Assembly: GCF_000385565.1 (NCBI RefSeq)
Contig: NC_021169.1
Coordinates: forward strand, 1,470,571-1,534,570
DNA from: Archaeoglobus sulfaticallidus PM70-1
GTDB lineage: Archaea; Halobacteriota; Archaeoglobi; Archaeoglobales; Archaeoglobaceae
Length of the DNA stretch: 64,000 nucleotides
Reading direction: 5' to 3'
Below, one piece after another: positions 41,433-49,490 of this stretch (within the stretch, counting starts at the first letter, position 1; the number at the start of each line of letters is the position of its first letter). Under the pieces are notes generated by a model. The model was not told the DNA's origin, did no database searches, and was given only the letters and a program-made list of their open reading frames with translations. A program made the translations under genes and the position numbers.

Positions 41433-43403
41433 GTGAACAGATTGGTTGAGCCGACAAGAGAGCTTCTATGGGGAATAGGTGAGTCTGCTATACTTTACAT
41501 CCATTATCTGCTGTTCATAGCTGCTGCAGCAGTACTTCTGCTGGGAGTCTACCAGTGGTATAACATACTGAGGCTTGGAAGGAGTGACGAGGACAGGTTC
41601 AGCAACCCTGGCAGGAGGCTCTGGTGGGTCATAAGAGATGCATTCCTTTTTGCCAGACTCTTCATCAGAGAGGCGAAAATGGGCGTAATGCATCTCCTGA
41701 TGCTCTGGGGACTCATAGTACTGACGATTGGAACGGTAATTCTAACAATAGCGGATCACTTTGAATCTTCATTCTTCAGGGGCACATTTTATCTAATCCA
41801 TGAAGCGGCGATGGATCTTGCTGGCCTCGCATTGATTGCTGGTCTGGTTATTGCTGCTTTAAACAGATATATTATCAAACCCTCAAGATTCGCAAAAAAG
41901 TGGGAACATGCAAAAGATGACGGGCTTGTCCTTTTCGGGCTCATAGCGATCACAGTTCTCGGTTTCCTTGTTGAGTCTATAAGGCTTGCAAGCGGAATGC
42001 CGCCATACACAGCCATAATCGGAGGAGCAATCTCAAGCACCCTGCCATTCAACCTGGAGGCATACAGAGCATTGTGGAGCATTCATTCTCTCTTTGCAAT
42101 GCTTTTCGTAGCTTTAATTCCTTTCACAAAGCTTGCACATGTTATTGCTGCACCACTCAACATTCTCACGAGAACTGAGAGAGTCGCGACGAGAGGCATA
42201 GAGGATGAGGAGTACATGGGTGCAATAGAGCCGAAGGATTTGCAGTGGAGAGATATGCTTTCAAGCCTCGCATGCATGCGATGTGGTAGATGTCAGGATG
42301 CCTGTCCTGCATTCAATTCTGGCACAACACTCTCACCAATGTACCTCATGCAGAATCTTAGAAAAACTTTGAGCGATAGCCATGATTTCCTTGGAAGACC
42401 AAAAGAAGAAACTGTTCTGCTCGACAGTGTGCTGGACATGGACGCAGTCTGGGCATGCACAACATGTAGAGCATGCATGGAGATGTGTCCTGTTTACATT
42501 GAGCATATGGAAATCATCGTCGAGATGCGCCGGGGAGTGGTTGAAAGCGGCGAAGCACCGCCGGACATCAGAGACTTCCTTACGAACATTCAGAAACAGA
42601 AGAATCCATGGGGTGAGGCAAAGTTCAAGAGAGATGCTTGGGCGAAGGAACTGGATGTACCGAGAGCCAAGAACGCAGAATTTGAGTGGCTCTGGTGGGT
42701 TGGATGTGGCCACAGCTTTGACAACAGGAACAAGATCGTTTCCAAGAAGCTCGTTGAGATTCTCAATGCAATTGGCTTTAGCTACGCAATCCTCGGAAGA
42801 GAAGAAGGATGCTGCGGAAATGATGTGAGAAGAGTTGGAGAAGAAGGACTTTTCCAGCTCCTCATGGAGGAGAACACTGCAACTTTCGAGAAATACGGCG
42901 TTGAGAGAATTGTTGCAACATCACCTCACTGCTACAACGCCTTCAAGAATGAGTACGAGGGTTATGATGTGAAATTCATCCTTGAGATTATCTATGAGGC
43001 AATAAAGGATGGCAGGCTTAAGCTGAAGAAGCCAATAAACAAGAAGGTCACATTCCACGATCCATGCTACCTCGGAAGATACAACGGAATGTATGAGTTG
43101 CCAAGGGAGATACTCAAGACAATTCCGGGAATTGAACTCGTTGAGATGCCAAGGAACAGGGAGAGAAGCTTCTGCTGCGGTGCAGGTGGAGGCAATCTTG
43201 TGAGAGAGTATCCCGGTGAAGACAGGCCAAACAACATCAGGGCGAAAGAGGCAGCTGGAACAGGAGCGGAGATTCTTGCAGTGGCCTGTCCGTTCTGCAT
43301 GATAATGCTTGAGGACGGTGTTAAAACGCAGAAGCTCGATGAGCAGCTCAGCGTGATGGATGTAATAGAGCTAGTTTACGAATCTGCTTTTGGTGAAGAA
43401 TAA
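41433..43403 (+). CDS. Fused NarI-like/HdrD-like iron-sulfur oxidoreductase (EtfD/EMO-like)
   Basis: About 656 residues. The N-terminal 250 hold five to six TM helices of the nitrate-reductase gamma (cytochrome b) type. Two [4Fe-4S] ferredoxin motifs follow, CMRCGRCQDACP and CTTCRACMEMCP (about 282 and 340). Two CCG domains come next (EEGCCGNDVRR about 470, and RSFCCGAGGGNL about 585). The layout is that of ETF:menaquinone oxidoreductases (EtfD/EMO), which pass electrons from acyl-CoA dehydrogenase via ETF to membrane quinone, and of HdrDE-like proteins. No etfAB is adjacent. GTG at 41433 is my start; GTG 41427 or TTG 41421 are alternatives. Confidence 0.8.
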   Translation: MNRLVEPTRELLWGIGESAILYIHYLLFIAAAAVLLLGVYQWYNILRLGRSDEDRFSNPGRRLWWVIRDAFLFARLFIREAKMGVMHLLMLWGLIVLTIGTVILTIADHFESSFFRGTFYLIHEAAMDLAGLALIAGLVIAALNRYIIKPSRFAKKWEHAKDDGLVLFGLIAITVLGFLVESIRLASGMPPYTAIIGGAISSTLPFNLEAYRALWSIHSLFAMLFVALIPFTKLAHVIAAPLNILTRTERVATRGIEDEEYMGAIEPKDLQWRDMLSSLACMRCGRCQDACPAFNSGTTLSPMYLMQNLRKTLSDSHDFLGRPKEETVLLDSVLDMDAVWACTTCRACMEMCPVYIEHMEIIVEMRRGVVESGEAPPDIRDFLTNIQKQKNPWGEAKFKRDAWAKELDVPRAKNAEFEWLWWVGCGHSFDNRNKIVSKKLVEILNAIGFSYAILGREEGCCGNDVRRVGEEGLFQLLMEENTATFEKYGVERIVATSPHCYNAFKNEYEGYDVKFILEIIYEAIKDGRLKLKKPINKKVTFHDPCYLGRYNGMYELPREILKTIPGIELVEMPRNRERSFCCGAGGGNLVREYPGEDRPNNIRAKEAAGTGAEILAVACPFCMIMLEDGVKTQKLDEQLSVMDVIELVYESAFGEE

Positions 43404-43572
43404 ATCTTTATTAATATATTTTTATTCAGAAATAGGTTGGAGAAGTTTGATAGATTGTTATAAGTAGAGTCATATTTTCCGGTTTATGACCTCGTCGCTC
43501 TTCTTTATGAAAATTATTCGATCACTGATTTCCAACACTATTTAAGATATCACAATCCAGACCCTTTCACCA

Positions 43573-43586
43573 AAAAATATTTAAAG
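43573..43586 (+). promoter_or_regulatory. TATA box of the ilvBN leader transcript
   Basis: AAAAATATTTAAAG is centred 28 nt before the ATG at 43608, the spacing expected for a transcript that starts at or within a base or two of that ATG. No better TATA box lies nearer ilvB. Confidence 0.55.
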
Positions 43587-43607
43587 CCAATTATTTATCG
43601 GGATATA

Positions 43608-43688
43608 ATGAGTGCTACCCTCGAACTAAACAATTTTGGAGTTGTTCTTGGGGTAGTACTTATTGTTGTAGTAGTATTGCTTCTTTAA
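43608..43688 (+). CDS. 26-residue Val/Leu-rich leader peptide upstream of ilvB (candidate attenuator)
   Basis: ATG at 43608 to TAA at 43688 encodes MSATLELNNFGVVLG followed by VVLIVVVVLLL. Sixteen of 26 residues are Val (8), Leu (7) or Ile (1), and 14 of the last 15 are branched-chain. It ends 29 nt before the acetolactate synthase start. The TATA spacing implies leaderless translation of this frame. This is the composition and placement of the ilv/leu leader peptides that control bacterial operons by attenuation. The alternative is a small single-span membrane peptide. Only the frame, promoter spacing and composition are seen; regulation is inferred. Confidence 0.55.
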   Translation: MSATLELNNFGVVLGVVLIVVVVLLL

Positions 43689-43706
43689 ATGGTTTTTCCG
43701 TCTTTT
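43611..43706 (+). promoter_or_regulatory. RNA hairpin and U-runs in the ilvB leader
   Basis: AGTGCTACCC (43611-43620) can pair with GGGTAGTACT (43651-43660): ten base pairs with one G-U. Inside the loop AACAA (43629-43633) can pair with TTGTT (43642-43646). The hairpin lies within the leader reading frame, so a translating ribosome would open it. Two U-runs follow the leader stop, TTTTT (43693-43697) and TTTT (43703-43706), just before the GAGGTGG ribosome site of ilvB at 43707. U-rich tracts are the archaeal termination signal. Confidence 0.45.
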
Positions 43707-43717
43707 GAGGTGGTTAA

Positions 43718-45385
43718 ATGCGAGGTGCTGACGCGATTGTCAAGGCTTTGGAGGAGGAGGGTGTTAAAACCATTTTCGGGATACCAGGTGGAGCTATAAT
43801 CGAGGTCTATGATGCCCTTTACGATTCTCAGATAACACACATTCTGACCAGACACGAACAGGCTGCGGTCCATGCGGCAGACGGCTACGCCAGAGCTTCT
43901 GGAAAAACTGGAGTTGCATTCACAACCTCGGGCCCTGGAGCGACGAATGCCGTTACGGGCCTAGCAACAGCTTACATGGACTCGTCTCCAATAGTTGTTC
44001 TCACAGGCCAGGTTCCGAGAAGCCTGATAGGCTACGATGCTTTCCAAGAAGCTGACATAACTGGCATAACCATGCCCATCACCAAGCACAACTATATAAT
44101 ACACAAGCCCGAGGAGCTTCTGCCATCGATAAAGGAAGCCTTCTACATAGCATCCACCGGGAGGCCAGGCCCGGTTCTGATAGATGTTCCAAAGGATATC
44201 ACCGCAATAGATGTTGAGTACAACTATCCGAAAAAAGTTAACCTGCCGGGCTATAAACCCAATCTAAAGGGTCATCCCAAACAGATAAAGAGAGCTGCAC
44301 AGCTTATAATGGAGAGCGAGAGGCCGATAATTCTCGCTGGAGGTGGAGTTATATTATCCAACGCCAGTGATGAGCTCGTTAAGCTTGCCGAAACGATTCC
44401 GGCTCATGTTGTCACAACCCTCATGGGCAAGGGATCGATTCCGGAAACACATCCTCTCTGCTTAGGATTTGTTGGGATGCATGGCTCCAAATATGCAAAC
44501 TATGCTTTAACCGAGTGTGACCTGGTTATTGCCGTTGGAACGAGGTTCAGCGATCGTACAACAGGAAATGTTGAAAGCTTCGCTCCTTATGCGAAAATAA
44601 TCCACATCGATGTCGATCCGGCAGAGATAGGGAAGAATGTGAGAGTTGATGTTCCGATAGTTGGTGATGCCAAAAATGTTCTCTCATCCCTCCTGAAAAT
44701 AATCAGCTACAAAAAGCGAAAAGAGTGGGAGGACAGAATAGCAAGCTGGAGAACAAAGTATCCTCTCAGATACAGAAAAGATGACAAGCTCAGACCACAG
44801 TATATTATAGAGAGAATATTCGAAATAGAGCCAGATACAATTGTCACAACGGAAGTTGGACAGAACCAGATGTGGGCTGCACAGTACTTCAAAACCAAAT
44901 ATCCGAGGCAGTTCATTTCAAGCGGTGGACTTGGCACGATGGGCTTTGGATTCCCGGCAGCAATAGGTGCACAGATGGCATTCCCGGAGAAGAATGTTGT
45001 GGATGTTGCCGGAGATGGCAGCTTCCTGATGAACATTCAGGAGCTGGCAACCTGTGTTGACTTTAACATCCCTGTTAAAATCGCAATAATGAACAACCAG
45101 TTCCTTGGAATGGTCAGACAGTGGCAGGAACTGTTCTACAAAGAGAGGTACTCTGCAACCTGCTTGAGATGCAAAGAAATGAGGTTTGACAAGATTGCTG
45201 AGGGATTTGGTGGTGTTGGCATAGTTGTTGAGAGGCCAAGTGAGGTGGATGAGGCGCTGAAAGAGGCTTTTGAGATAAGGGATAGGCCAGTGGTCATAGA
45301 TTTCAGAGTGGAGAGGCTGGAGAATGTCTATCCGATGGTTCCTGCTGGTGCCGGACTGAACCAGATAATCGATGGAGAGTATTAG
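43718..45385 (+). CDS. ilvB: Acetolactate synthase, large (catalytic) subunit
   Basis: A 555-residue thiamine-diphosphate enzyme starting Val, Leu and Ile synthesis from pyruvate. The N-terminus MRGADAIVKALEEEGVKTIF and the catalytic Glu of RHEQAAVHAADGYARASG (about 47) are seen. FAD/quinone-site blocks and GRPGPVLIDVPKDIT (about 150) follow. The ThDP motif is GDGSFLMNIQELATCVDFNIP (about 430; GDG to N, quoted in two parts GDGSFLMNIQE and LATCVDFNIP). A strong GAGGTGG ribosome site lies 4-5 nt before the ATG. ilvN follows after 11 nt. Confidence 0.96.
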   Translation: MRGADAIVKALEEEGVKTIFGIPGGAIIEVYDALYDSQITHILTRHEQAAVHAADGYARASGKTGVAFTTSGPGATNAVTGLATAYMDSSPIVVLTGQVPRSLIGYDAFQEADITGITMPITKHNYIIHKPEELLPSIKEAFYIASTGRPGPVLIDVPKDITAIDVEYNYPKKVNLPGYKPNLKGHPKQIKRAAQLIMESERPIILAGGGVILSNASDELVKLAETIPAHVVTTLMGKGSIPETHPLCLGFVGMHGSKYANYALTECDLVIAVGTRFSDRTTGNVESFAPYAKIIHIDVDPAEIGKNVRVDVPIVGDAKNVLSSLLKIISYKKRKEWEDRIASWRTKYPLRYRKDDKLRPQYIIERIFEIEPDTIVTTEVGQNQMWAAQYFKTKYPRQFISSGGLGTMGFGFPAAIGAQMAFPEKNVVDVAGDGSFLMNIQELATCVDFNIPVKIAIMNNQFLGMVRQWQELFYKERYSATCLRCKEMRFDKIAEGFGGVGIVVERPSEVDEALKEAFEIRDRPVVIDFRVERLENVYPMVPAGAGLNQIIDGEY

Positions 45386-45396
45386 GAGGGGTATGT

Positions 45397-45912
45397 ATGA
45401 GCAACAATAATAAAAGATCAAAATATACTATATCCGTTCTGGTTGAGAACAAGCCCGGTGTGCTTGCGAGAGTCTCATCACTATTCAGAAGAAGAAATTT
45501 CAACATAGAGAGTCTCACCGTTGGCACTACAGATAGAGAAGATATCTCGAGGATGACCATAGTCGTCAACGGAGATACCAAGATGGTTGAACAGGTTATG
45601 AAACAGCTCAACAAGCTGATAGAGATCATAAAGGTCAGTGATGTTACAGAAAACAGCGTTGAAAGAGAGCTTGTACTTATAAAGGTTAAAGCAACATCCG
45701 AGACGAGGGGAGAGATAGTTGAACTCGCCAACATTTTCAGAGGGAGAGTTGTGGATGTGTCAAAGGATAGCCTCATAATCGAGCTAACGGGAGATGAGGA
45801 TAAGATAAGGGCTTTTGTGAATCTAATGAGACAGTTCGGAATCAGAGAGCTCGCCAGAACGGGTAAAGTTGCGATGCAGAGGGGAGAAAAAATAGTGGCT
45901 TTAAACCCTTAA
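45397..45912 (+). CDS. ilvN: Acetolactate synthase, small (regulatory) subunit
   Basis: A 171-residue subunit with an N-terminal ACT domain (YTISVLVENKPGVLARVSSL ... NFNIESLTVG) that binds valine for feedback inhibition, and the C-terminal ALS_ss_C domain (ELVLIKVKATSETRGEIVEL ... LTGDEDKIRAFVNLM). The ribosome site AGGAGGGG overlaps the ilvB stop region, 11 nt before the ATG. The last 12 nt overlap the end of the converging amphi-Trp gene. Confidence 0.95.
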   Translation: MSNNNKRSKYTISVLVENKPGVLARVSSLFRRRNFNIESLTVGTTDREDISRMTIVVNGDTKMVEQVMKQLNKLIEIIKVSDVTENSVERELVLIKVKATSETRGEIVELANIFRGRVVDVSKDSLIIELTGDEDKIRAFVNLMRQFGIRELARTGKVAMQRGEKIVALNP

Positions 45913-46137
45913 TTCCCCTCTTTTTCTGAATTTAAATTTTATAGAGAGCTTTCTGTCTCTTTCGTAATCGATATCCACTTCTACTGGTTCGGAGAAGGGA
46001 AATCTGATATCCCAGTTCTCACCGCTTAGCGTTATCTCCCCTCTTTCAATTTTATCAGCTAAGCTCCTGAGGAATCCTACGATCTCGGTCTTACTAAAGC
46101 TTGCTTCATATTCGAACTCTTCAGACATTTCAGACAT
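45901..46137 (-). CDS. Amphi-Trp domain protein
   Basis: A 78-residue small protein with the amphi-Trp layout: EFEYEASFSKTEIVGFLRSL, an amphipathic helix, then GEITLSGENWDIRFPFSEPVEVD with the conserved Trp, and a basic strand (KLSIKFKFRK). Members occur in haloarchaea and other archaea. The function is unknown; association with nucleic acid or membrane has been suggested only by composition. The ATG at 46137 is preferred, with GGTGAT upstream. Frame extension further upstream reads like non-coding sequence. It diverges from lonB. Confidence 0.7.
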   Translation of the reverse strand: MSEMSEEFEYEASFSKTEIVGFLRSLADKIERGEITLSGENWDIRFPFSEPVEVDIDYERDRKLSIKFKFRKRGELRV

Positions 46138-46215
46138 AGTATCACCGTATAATATTAGAACCAGACTAAAATTTAATTTTATCGCCAAATGTTTTGTCGA
46201 GTAGAGAATGCACAA

Positions 46216-46231
46216 CTTATTTAAATTATTT
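46216..46231 (+). promoter_or_regulatory. TATA box of lonB
   Basis: CTTATTTAAATTATTT is centred 27 nt before the ATG at 46250. This argues that the ATG at 46208, which lies upstream of the box, is not the start and that lonB is transcribed without a leader. Confidence 0.6.
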
Positions 46232-46249
46232 CACCATAAGTCAGGATGC

Positions 46250-48124
46250 ATGAAAGAGATCTCCAGAGAGATTTCAGAAACAGAAGTAGATGAACTCGTT
46301 GGACATCTCGATTTCAAGACCACTGCAGAGATTGAGATACCTGAAAGGCTGGTTGACCAAGTAATAGGTCAGGATGATGCTGTTGAGGCAATAAAAAAAG
46401 CTGCTGTTCAGAAGCGACATGTGATGCTGATTGGTTCACCCGGAACTGGTAAATCGATGCTTGCCAAAGCGATGGCAGAGTTACTTCCAAAAGAAGAGCT
46501 TGAAGACATTCTTGTATATCCCAATCTAGAAGATCCCAATCAGCCCAGGATAAGAACTGTACCTGCTGGAAAGGGTAAAGAGATAGTAGACTCCTACAAG
46601 CAGGAAGCAATGAAGAAATCTCAGGCTCGAAACTTCTTCCTTTTCACGCTGTTCATATTTATCATCGGTTATTCGGCCATAAGAGGAGAGATCATATGGG
46701 GCATAATCGCCGCTGCAATGCTCTTCCTCGTATCAAGATACATCTTTCCGAAAGAAGAAAAAAACATACCTAAGCTCCTCGTCAACAACAAGGATAAGGA
46801 GACTGCCCCCTATGAAGATGCAACCGGAGCGCATGCCGGTGCGCTCTTTGGTGATGTCAGGCACGACCCCTTCCAGAGTGGTGGACTTGAAACTCCACCG
46901 CACGAGAGGGTTGAGGCCGGAGCAATACACAGAGCACACAAGGGTGTGCTTTTCATAGATGAGACCAACACGCTTACAATAGAATCCCAGCAGAAGATTC
47001 TAACAGCAATGCAGGAAAAGAAGTTCCCAATAACCGGACAGTCTGAGAGAAGCAGTGGTGCGATGGTCAGGACAGAACCGGTTCCCTGCGACTTCATTCT
47101 CGTAGCAGCCGGGAACCTCGATGCTCTGACAGGAATGCACCCAGCATTGAGAAGTAGAATTGAGGGTTATGGTTATGAGATCTACATGAACGATACGATG
47201 AAGGATACGGTCGAGAATAGAAGAAAGCTCGTCAGGTTTGTTGCCCAAGAAGTTATAAAAGACGGTAAGATCCCACACTTTGACAGAAATGCTGTAGCCG
47301 AAATAATTAAGGAGGCTAAGAGAAGGGCAGGCAGGAGAAATCATCTAACACTGAGGCTCAGAGAGCTTGGAGGGCTTGTAAGAACTGCGGGAGATATTGC
47401 AAAGAGTGAGAACTCTGATCTGGTTAGAGTGGAACATGTTCTGAGGGCCAAGAAGATTGCCAAGACGATAGAGGAACAGCTTGCAGACAAGTACATAGAG
47501 AGAAGGAGGGACTACAGGCTCTTCATAACTGAGGGCGAGGAGGTTGGCAGAGTAAATGGACTGGCAGTTATTGGAGAGACAGCAGGAGTTGTGCTGCCTA
47601 TAATGGCTGAAGTAACCCCATCCCTGAGTAAGGAAGAAGGGAGGGTTATAGCCACCGGAAGGCTGCAGGAGATAGCGAGAGAGGCTGTGATGAATGTTTC
47701 TGCGATAATTAAGAAGTACATAGGAAAGAATATATCCGAGAAGGATGTCCATATACAGTTTGTCGGTACATATGAAGGAGTTGAGGGAGACTCTGCAAGC
47801 ATAAGTATAGCAACCGCAGTTATATCGGCCATAGAGAACATACCCGTTTATCAAAGCGTTGCAATGACCGGATCGCTGTCAGTAAAGGGAGAAGTACTGC
47901 CTGTTGGGGGTGTAACCCAGAAGATAGAAGCTGCAATTCAAGCAGGGATGAAGCGGGTTATAATTCCAAAGGACAACTTGGATGATGTGCTGCTCGATGC
48001 CGAAAGCTCTGGAAGGATTGAGATCATACCTGTGTCGAGGATAGATGAGGTTTTGGAGTACAGCCTCAGAGATGGGGAAGACAAAGATAGACTTCTGGAT
48101 AGGCTGAGGGAGCTGATGGACTGA
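46250..48124 (+). CDS. lonB: Membrane-anchored ATP-dependent protease LonB
   Basis: About 624 residues, close to the characterised A. fulgidus LonB. The AAA+ domain has Walker A GSPGTGKS (about 62) and Walker B GVLFIDETNTL (about 230). It is interrupted by two TM helices (FFLFTLFIFIIGYS and IIWGIIAAAMLFLVS, about 127-165). The C-terminal S16 protease domain has the catalytic Ser in EGDSASISIA (about 515) and the Lys in GGVTQKIEAAIQAG (about 558). It degrades unfolded and regulatory proteins at the membrane. ATG 46250 is chosen from the TATA spacing. Confidence 0.95.
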   Translation: MKEISREISETEVDELVGHLDFKTTAEIEIPERLVDQVIGQDDAVEAIKKAAVQKRHVMLIGSPGTGKSMLAKAMAELLPKEELEDILVYPNLEDPNQPRIRTVPAGKGKEIVDSYKQEAMKKSQARNFFLFTLFIFIIGYSAIRGEIIWGIIAAAMLFLVSRYIFPKEEKNIPKLLVNNKDKETAPYEDATGAHAGALFGDVRHDPFQSGGLETPPHERVEAGAIHRAHKGVLFIDETNTLTIESQQKILTAMQEKKFPITGQSERSSGAMVRTEPVPCDFILVAAGNLDALTGMHPALRSRIEGYGYEIYMNDTMKDTVENRRKLVRFVAQEVIKDGKIPHFDRNAVAEIIKEAKRRAGRRNHLTLRLRELGGLVRTAGDIAKSENSDLVRVEHVLRAKKIAKTIEEQLADKYIERRRDYRLFITEGEEVGRVNGLAVIGETAGVVLPIMAEVTPSLSKEEGRVIATGRLQEIAREAVMNVSAIIKKYIGKNISEKDVHIQFVGTYEGVEGDSASISIATAVISAIENIPVYQSVAMTGSLSVKGEVLPVGGVTQKIEAAIQAGMKRVIIPKDNLDDVLLDAESSGRIEIIPVSRIDEVLEYSLRDGEDKDRLLDRLRELMD

Positions 48125-48174
48125 AAGGTTGAGCAACCAATAAATCTTTTTTAATCCAGCAGCAAATTAATTTC

Positions 48175-49452
48175 ATGGAATTTTTTGATATTAGAGATGT
48201 AAGAACTGAATCACTCACGATCCTGCTCGAAAACGGATCTGTAGAGAAGCCAAAATTCGAGAGGTTCCATGGAAAAGGCTTCAGAGTGTTTAAAAATGGA
48301 TGGGGATACTACAGTGGTTTGGTGGATGATTCTGAGGGCATAAAGCTCGCTGAGAGAAATATCATTCGAGCTGACACAGAAGGAATAGATGCTACCTCTT
48401 TCAGCGGGAAGTACGAGTTCATGCAGAAAGAGAATGTCGATGATGTATCGGTTGAGGAGAAAATCCAGCTCTTGAGGGAGATAGAGAAAGAGTTGAAGGA
48501 TAGCTTCATTGTCAATACGAGGGTCGGATACATTGAGAACAAGCGGAGATTTCATTACAGAAACTCAAGCGGGGAAGAGGTAGAGTACTTTGTTCCGAGA
48601 GTTGGAGTATCGATACAGGCTGTTGCAAAGGATGGGAGCCTGCAGTTTTTGTCCAAAAGACTCTTTAGGGTTGGTGGATTTGAGGTTCTAACGGATGAAG
48701 TTTTTGAGATGGCGATTGAACTGAGAGAAAAGCTGAAGGATCTCGTAAACGCTCTGCCTCCACCATCTGGCAGGATGCCGGTTCTGATGGATCCATCTCT
48801 TGGTGGGGTATTCATACATGAGGCTTTCGGGCATGCAGTCGAGGCAGATCACCTGCTTAAGGGCGCGAGCATTCTCAAAAAAACTGGAATAAGGGTGGGA
48901 CCGGAAGAGCTCTATGTCTATGACGATCCACTTATGCCAGAATTCGGCTTCTTTCCATATGATGATGAGGGGTACAAGGCTGAAAAGAAGACGATTATCG
49001 AATCTGGAGTGTTTAAAGAGTTTTTGCATTCGAGGGAGACCGCATACAGGATGAACGGAAGGGCTGGAAATGCAAGGAGTCAGGGAGTTATGGAGCCAAT
49101 AGTCAGAATGAGCAACACATACATTGCTGAGGGGAGCTACAGCCTGGATGAACTGCTGGAAGAGGTGAAAAATGGTGTGTATTTGATAGGCTCGAGGGGT
49201 GGTGAAACAAATCCAGCTACAGGATACTTCCAGTTCAACGCCCAGTATGGGTATCTTATAGTGAACGGAGAGATCAGGAACATGGTGAGGGATGTTTCGC
49301 TCAGCGGCAACACGCTAGAAATACTGAAAGGCATAAAGATCGGGAAGGGTGTCAAGTTCGATTCCGGCTTCTGCGGAAAATCTGGACAGCTCGTGCCAGT
49401 ATCGGATGGAGCACCACCTACCGTGGTTACAGCACTTGTTGGGGGTAGCTAA
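48175..49452 (+). CDS. tldD: TldD-family metalloprotease
   Basis: A 425-residue subunit of the TldD/TldE protease. The zinc-binding HExxxH is GGVFIHEAFGHAVEAD (about 213), and the C-terminal zinc Cys is likely in FCGKSGQLVPVSDGAPP. GRAGNARSQGVMEP and GSRGGETNPATGYF are also conserved. TldD with TldE processes small peptides such as microcin B17 and CcdA in E. coli. Its archaeal substrates are unknown. The radical SAM peptide-modifying candidate at 21.4 kb is far away, so a link is not supported. tldE follows 38 nt later. Confidence 0.92.
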   Translation: MEFFDIRDVRTESLTILLENGSVEKPKFERFHGKGFRVFKNGWGYYSGLVDDSEGIKLAERNIIRADTEGIDATSFSGKYEFMQKENVDDVSVEEKIQLLREIEKELKDSFIVNTRVGYIENKRRFHYRNSSGEEVEYFVPRVGVSIQAVAKDGSLQFLSKRLFRVGGFEVLTDEVFEMAIELREKLKDLVNALPPPSGRMPVLMDPSLGGVFIHEAFGHAVEADHLLKGASILKKTGIRVGPEELYVYDDPLMPEFGFFPYDDEGYKAEKKTIIESGVFKEFLHSRETAYRMNGRAGNARSQGVMEPIVRMSNTYIAEGSYSLDELLEEVKNGVYLIGSRGGETNPATGYFQFNAQYGYLIVNGEIRNMVRDVSLSGNTLEILKGIKIGKGVKFDSGFCGKSGQLVPVSDGAPPTVVTALVGGS

Positions 49453-49490
49453 GATGGTAGTGGTGGTTAAGAGTGGGGGAGGTGTTGTTG

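Noticed and set aside
46208-46249. LonB start at ATG 46208.
   Set aside because: The promoter TATA box lies inside this extension, so transcription would begin downstream of that ATG.
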